From positions 25,489,501 through 25,553,500 of the forward strand of contig NC_091966.1 in assembly GCF_036711975.1 (NCBI RefSeq): a stretch of DNA of 64,000 bases, in the 5' to 3' direction. Origin of the DNA: Onthophagus taurus. Lineage: Eukaryota > Arthropoda > Insecta > Coleoptera > Scarabaeidae. Position numbers and translations under genes: made by a program. The notes beneath the pieces were generated by a model that saw only the letters and a program-made list of their open reading frames with translations, made no database searches and was not told the origin of the DNA. Of this stretch, positions 59,329-64,000 are shown one piece after another; positions within the stretch are counted from its first letter, which is position 1, and the number at the start of each line of letters is the position of its first letter.

Positions 59329-59432
59329 TGTACTAAGCTTAACTTAATTAAGAAATGTATCCAGTTTATGTATTAAAACGCTGGAAGTTCAAATCATTAC
59401 ATTGTTGTAATTTGTAATTTTTAACGTACTAT
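59095..59432. repeat. Exon-1 duplication unit, copy 1
   Basis: About 335 bp repeated in the same orientation at 61217-61545: TATTGTAAATCTATGTTTGA, GAGCAAAATGGGTTGTCTAA, the coding exon and its 5' flank (AAGCTTAACTTAATTAAGAAA, AACGCTGGAAGTTCAAATCA). The copies are separated by a MITE relative and a tandem array. Confidence 0.85.
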
Positions 59433-60606
59433 ATTTTATTAGTCTACCCGAAAGGAAATTTAATTCTCTACAAATTATCTATAAACATTCCGAAAAGCCA
59501 TGCCATTTTGACAGTTTTTCGTTTAATTTATTTCTATTATTTGTACTATTAACTACGATTGATAATCTTTTAATTTACTAGCTTTTGTTTACCAAAAATT
59601 ACAAACAGAAGATTAAATAAATGAAAGAACGAAAACAAAAAACTGATGACAAAAATTAAATTTGGATAAAAAATATGAATTTATAATATAAATTTTTTAT
59701 TAAATATAATTTGGATATGCAATAAAATATGATAAAATATTTATTATATTTATTTTGTTTCTTTTGGTCTCGATATATCTGCAATAAGAAAATCTTTATC
59801 AATTTTTTTGAATTTTTTCTTTGTGATGCCATTAATACAAAATGAATTTTAAATATCGACGTTATAATAATTTACCATGATGTTCAATGACTTACACATG
59901 CCGTCAAATGTAACTAATGACAACAATAATACAAACATGAACCAAAAACTGTCAAAATTCCACGGCTTTCTTAATAAAAAAATCTGCATGCCGTACATGT
60001 TTTGATAAATTTAACAATATGACGGAAACTACAATAAATAGGTATAGGATTGCTTATAGATTACTTGTAGAGAATTAAATTCCCTTTCTGATGTTCTAAA
60101 AAAATAAGGGGCGTTCCATTTAAAATTTTCTATTTTCTCGCCATTGAATGTGGAGAAACAGTAATTCAATTTTTAACCAGCCTGTATAAGATACTTTGAT
60201 AAAACAAATGACAATCTATTTGACAATATCTGAAGAGTAATCGTGCCAATCTAGAACTCTTTTGAATGAACGTTGGCTGACATATAGGGTTTTAAAGAGC
60301 ATGGTGAAATTTGCCAAGAAGAACTAAAAATGAAAATAACTCGAAAACGAAAAACGTTAGGTATCAATAAGTTTTACGAAAGTCAACATATTTTTTGACG
60401 TATTATTAAAAGGTGTAATAAAAACTATAGCATGTCAATTAAATTAGCCAAATTTAAGTCTACTTCTGGTAGACCGGAAGTGACAGCCATCTCGAAAATA
60501 GTTTAGATCGAAAGTTCCAAATAAAGAACCCATGCTACCAACATTTTAAAACTGTACGAATAGTGGAAACTAAAAAAGTTCTAACGAACCAGTTACGTGA
60601 GACACC
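59432..60606 (-). mobile_element. Second copy of the 18.0-kb MITE, one end missing
   Basis: Reverse-orientation relative of 18000-18970. The right end reads CGAACCAGTTACGTGAGACA at about 60580-60604; internal matches include AAGTTCTAACGAACC, GAACGTTGGCTGAC, TAGACCGGAAGTGACAG and TTTATTAGTCTACCCGAAAG. The opposite terminus is missing at the join with the exon-1 duplication. Confidence 0.7.
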
Positions 60607-60619
60607 TATATGTACTACA

Positions 60620-61200
60620 TATATAAAATAAATACTAACCAAAAATGTTACTGTAGTACAAAATTAGTACATAAATAGCACAAAATTATGGCTGATATCT
60701 TAAAAGGGGGTGTAACTGGACATTCTGCTACCACCCACCACTTTCATATACATAAAAAATATACTAAATGATTAGTATGTACAAAATTTTTTAATGTAGT
60801 ACAAAATTAGTACATAAATAGCACTATCAAAATGTTGATATCTTAAAAGGGGTGTGTAATTGAACGGCCAGCTACATCCCCTCCTTTGATATATGTATAT
60901 AAAAACAGGATTAGATGATTAGCACAAAAATTTTTAATGTAGCATACAATTTGCATATGAATAGTACAAAATTATGGCACTATCAAAATGCTGATATCTT
61001 GAAAGGGGGCTTGTATATGGAGGGGGGGGGGTGTAACTAGACGTTCAGCTACACCCCACACTTTGACATATATAAAAAAAAATACTAAATGATTAGTACA
61101 AAAATTTTTAATGTAGTACAAAATTAGTACATAAATAGTACGTAAATATAGTAGCATCAAAATGCTGATATCTTGAAAGGGGGGTGTAGCTGTATGGACC
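60620..61200. repeat. Tandem array, about 145-175-bp units, about 4 copies
   Basis: GCTGATATCTT(A/G)AAAGGGG occurs at 60691, 60834, 60990 and 61164. Each unit includes GTAGTACAAAATTAGTACAT, a GGGGTGTAACT block, CAGCTACA.CCC and CATATATAAAAA. Unit length varies and one unit contains a run of nine G. It lies between the two COX6B exon-1 copies. Confidence 0.75.
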
Positions 61201-61360
61201 TTAATTAAACATATTCATAATATTGTAAATCTATGTTTGAATGTTTAATTTAGAAGAGCAAAATGGGTTGTCTAACTTTCAGTTATAAATGTTTAAAATT
61301 TGTACATTTTTTAAAAATTTTGAAAATATCTTACTCGTTATGTTTATTATTCTCTCTTAC

Positions 61361-61448
61361 TACTTTGAATTTCTTCAATTATTTCTATTCCTACTTCGCT
61401 AATTACTTCAGGAGGAATTTCCTCAACCACTTCAACTGACGCAGCCAT
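61361..61448 (-). pseudogene. Duplicate of proposed COX6B exon 1
   Basis: Same 88-nt length as 59241-59328 with ATG (61448) and a GTAAGA donor retained. Five substitutions; one is silent and the others change Glu to Gly, Thr to Ile, Asn to Ser and the split codon. It could still splice in phase to either exon 2 copy, so it is either an alternative first exon or a decaying duplicate. Confidence 0.55.
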
Positions 61449-61699
61449 TGTACTAAGCTTAACTTAATTAAGAAATTTATCCAGTTTATGTATTAAAACG
61501 CTGGAAGTTCAAATCATTACATTGTTGTAATTTGTAATGTTTTTATTAGCTTCTTATCGTTTGTATTTATTTATTTACAACCGAGTTCACTTGAGTTATG
61601 AATTCTTTATATACAGTGTGTTAATTAATTATCGTACCCATATACAGAGTGTCTCACCGACACCGATCATTAGACGTTTCTGGGGTTCTGGCCAAAATA

Positions 61700-62086
61700 A
61701 AAATTTGAGAAGTCATATTTAAGTATTATCAATTGCGATCTCTTCGACTAAAATATTTTCAGATTTCTAGCACTTCTGGTTATACCGGAAGTCGCCACCA
61801 ACCTTATTTTTTTAAATGGAACACCCTATATATTTTTACATATTTGGATTTGTCTGTTTTCAAGGTTTATGAATAACTTTACTTTTTGCAATTTGCAGTT
61901 TACAATTTTGCAGCAGACATTTGTTCAAAAAATCAGAGATTTTTGGGATATCAATTTAGGATTCAGAACATGCTTAAGCAACATGATGAGAATGTTTGGG
62001 TACCGAGAACGGCTGTCTAGATCGTTTGGCCACTTTACTATGGTACGTTAACTTTTCGAAATTTTGAAGTACCACAACAAAAGCGC
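61700..62086. other. Transposon-like flank, no gene recognised
   Basis: The motif CTTCTGGTTATACCGGAAGT and GGAACACCCTATAT resembles pieces at 18120-18180 and 38000-38090. A 60-codon open frame at 61869-62051 (+) has no recognisable motif. Confidence 0.3.
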
Positions 62087-62090
62087 GAGG

Positions 62091-62912
62091 AAAATGAAAT
62101 TTGGGGAATATGTTTAACTCATAATAGGGCAAGTTTTGACCCTATTTGTACTTTCAACCTACCCTTCTAAACTACTAAACGTAACCACCCACTTTACATT
62201 TTTGCTAAAATTTTTTTTATGCAGATGATAAATACATTAGAAAAATTTTACATAGGTAGATAAAACAAAGTATCCTAAAACTTTATTGTCTCTCTAAAAT
62301 TTTTTCAAAAACGACTAATTTTTGAGAAAAAAAAATAATAAAGCAAACAACGGGGTTGTCGATCAAAAGTTGGAATGAATTTATAATGAAAAAATCTTAG
62401 TAGGCTTGCAATCTTTGTCAGAAATATTTTGGACGTTAAATGTCAGTGTTTTTCTTACTATTATTATTGTCTTTCAAATCAATTTTTGAATAAAGTTCTA
62501 TCGCATTTAAGCTCGATCACTCGACGTTTCAAAATTTTAAATAAAACAATAATAACAGTAAGAAAACCACTGACATTTAAACGTCAAAAATATTTCTGAC
62601 AAAGATTACAAAGCATACTATGATTTTTTTCATAAAAAATTCATTCCAACTTTCGATTAATAACTCTACAGCTTAACAGTTAGTGTTTGCTTAATTATTT
62701 TTTTTCTCAGAAATTATTAAATTTTAGAAGAACATCAAAGAGACAAAAAAGTTTTAGAATAGTTTTATCTATCTAACTGAAATTTTTCCAATGTATTTAT
62801 CATCTTCATAACAAAAATCTAGGCATAAATTGAACGGAGGTTAGGTTGAAAGTACAAATACGGTCAAAACGTGCCCTATTACGACTTAAACATATTCCCC
62901 AAATTTCATTTT
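62091..62912. mobile_element. Palindromic element, 0.8 kb
   Basis: AAAATGAAATTTGGGGAATA (62091) is mirrored by CATATTCCCCAAATTTCATTTT (right end 62912). Arms of about 400 bp (ATAGGGCA, GACGTTAAATGTCAGTG.TTTTCTTACT, AACTTT.GAT) meet near 62490-62520. The sequence after it (TTTTTGAGAAAAAGAATTAA, CGCCATTTTTGGCGGGGTGT) is related to 13940-14000, so the family border may lie farther out. No coding capacity. Confidence 0.7.
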
Positions 62913-63153
62913 ATTAGCGTTTATGGTTTTTGAGAAAAAGAATTAAACTAAAATTTTTCGCCATTTTTGGCGGGGTGTAGCTTAATTGTGATGTTTTTAC
63001 ATTTCAAAACACTTATTCTAGATGAGTAAACATGTTGTTGAAACTGACAATTCAAAATTGTCAACAATCATTTCAAAATATTTTTATAAATGTCAAATAG
63101 ACTTTTTTAAAGAAATTGATTTTTTAGTAATGTTTAGCAGTCGTAGATAAAAT

Positions 63154-63285
63154 GCTGTATATCACACGTGGGCTAGAGCATAATTACAGTACTCGTGTGA
63201 TTACACGACTCGGTCTACGACCTCGTAGACCGAGTCTAGAGTCTAGAGTAAACTAATTATGTTTCTAGCCCACTTGTAATATAAA
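63154..63285. repeat. Palindromic MITE-like sequence
   Basis: CACGTGGGCTAGA.CATAATTA on the left is mirrored by TAATTATG.TTCTAGCCCACTTG on the right. The centre contains the hairpin ACTCGGTCTACGA / CGTAGACCGAGT. No coding capacity. Confidence 0.6.
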
Positions 63286-63657
63286 TAACTATTACATATA
63301 TTTTAATAATTAAAAAAATATTTTAAATATAAAAAAAAGGTCCAACTTTCTGTCCTTTTATTTAAAATAATTTTTAGTGTACCCATAGATTGAAATTAAT
63401 GTTGTAAGTAGTGGTTATTTTCATTTGTTTATTGACTTACGCTTAAAGCAACCGCTAGAAACGATAGTTTTAAAAAGAACAGTTTTGAAAAATATAAAGG
63501 CAGCAAGAAACGGTTAAAGAACAAAGAAAATACAAAAACTCACAAAGCGTACGACAATCACAACAATAACGTACGATCGGCTGTCAACATCTGGTTACTA
63601 ATTTAAAACTATCCAAGCTACCACTACATATTGAGATATTTAACCAATATTACACAG

Positions 63658-63702
63658 GTTAATTAATTATCGTAACCTACGTGGTTACGATAATTAATTA
63701 AC
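63658..63702. repeat. 45-bp palindrome with perfect 20-bp arms
   Basis: GTTAATTAATTATCGTAACC (63658-63677), spacer TACGT, then the exact complement (63683-63702). The same terminal sequence GTTAATTAATTATCGTA follows CAGTGT at about 61617-61637, so this may be a minimal element made of two transposon ends. Confidence 0.85.
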
Positions 63703-63739
63703 ACAGTGAAGTACACAAAAATTATTTATTAAATGATGT

Positions 63740-63790
63740 TGGTGGAACATATATTTCGAGAAAATATCTCGTCATCAGGCACGTCGTCAG
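63740..63790 (-). ncRNA. Hammerhead-like motif of retroelement type
   Basis: On the minus strand CTGATGA (63778-63772) is followed by CGAGATATTTTCTCGAAATA, a self-complementary CGAGA/TCTCG stem with AAA directly after. This resembles the CTGANGA-stem-GAAA core of hammerhead ribozymes found in Penelope-like elements, but the stem register consumes the G of GAAA, so catalytic activity is doubtful. Confidence 0.3.
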
Positions 63791-64000
63791 AAATTTAGTA
63801 AAGAAAGTACATTATCTAATTTTGGATCTCGATAATATCATCGGTTTCGTATGTTAATTAAACATTCAAACAGCAAATAGAAAAAACAATTATTTTTTAA
63901 AAAAGGGGTGAGCTATCCAGAATTGTTTTTTTTTGAAAAAAATTGTTGAGATCAAGATATTAAAAAATTAAAACTACACTATTATAAAATTACGTTGTTC

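Overview
This is AT-rich nuclear DNA from an insect. The evidence is spliced genes with canonical GT-AG introns, insect-type orthologues (Src64B, NUBP1, tektin, COX11, mRpL42, HYPK, COX6B, a TRIR-like gene) and a dense load of mariner/Tc1, hAT, MULE, Penelope-like and non-LTR remnants. A beetle is my best guess from the look of the transposon families, but the order cannot be proven from this window.

Layout. 1-11.6 kb: no host gene found; hairpins, a decayed hAT, Penelope-like fragments, a 1.05 kb palindromic TA-flanked element and a non-LTR remnant. 11.7-20.4 kb: Src64B on + (three coding exons, 513 aa), whose 7.1 kb second intron is filled with RTE-like and jockey-like remnants and two TA-flanked insertions. 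20.4-29.9 kb: probable Src64B 3' UTR, then a broken Tc1, a ZMYM1-like hAT and gene-poor sequence. 29.9-41.05 kb: a compact housekeeping cluster, NUBP1 (-) / tektin (+), then COX11 (-) / mRpL42 (+), then HYPK (-). Neighbours are alternately divergent and convergent, with short shared promoters (about 0.4-0.5 kb) and tail-to-tail gaps of about 0.12 kb. Only tektin intron 4 carries transposons. 41.5-57 kb: a composite of nested and duplicated transposons with satellites. 49.3-61.5 kb: exon-level duplications of COX6B (two copies of exon 2, two of exon 1) around a TRIR-like RS-rich gene that lies inside the proposed COX6B intron. 59.4-64 kb: more MITEs and tandem repeats.

Functionally the host genes are unrelated housekeeping functions: Src-family signalling, cytosolic Fe-S assembly (NUBP1), axonemal tektin, cytochrome-c oxidase assembly and structure (COX11, COX6B), mitoribosome (mRpL42), co-translational N-acetylation (HYPK) and a nuclear RS protein. 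The most notable structures are the split duplication of COX6B exons in the order ex2-ex2-ex1-ex1 and a set of nested insertions whose empty sites are preserved in a second copy in the same window, so their order of events can be read directly.
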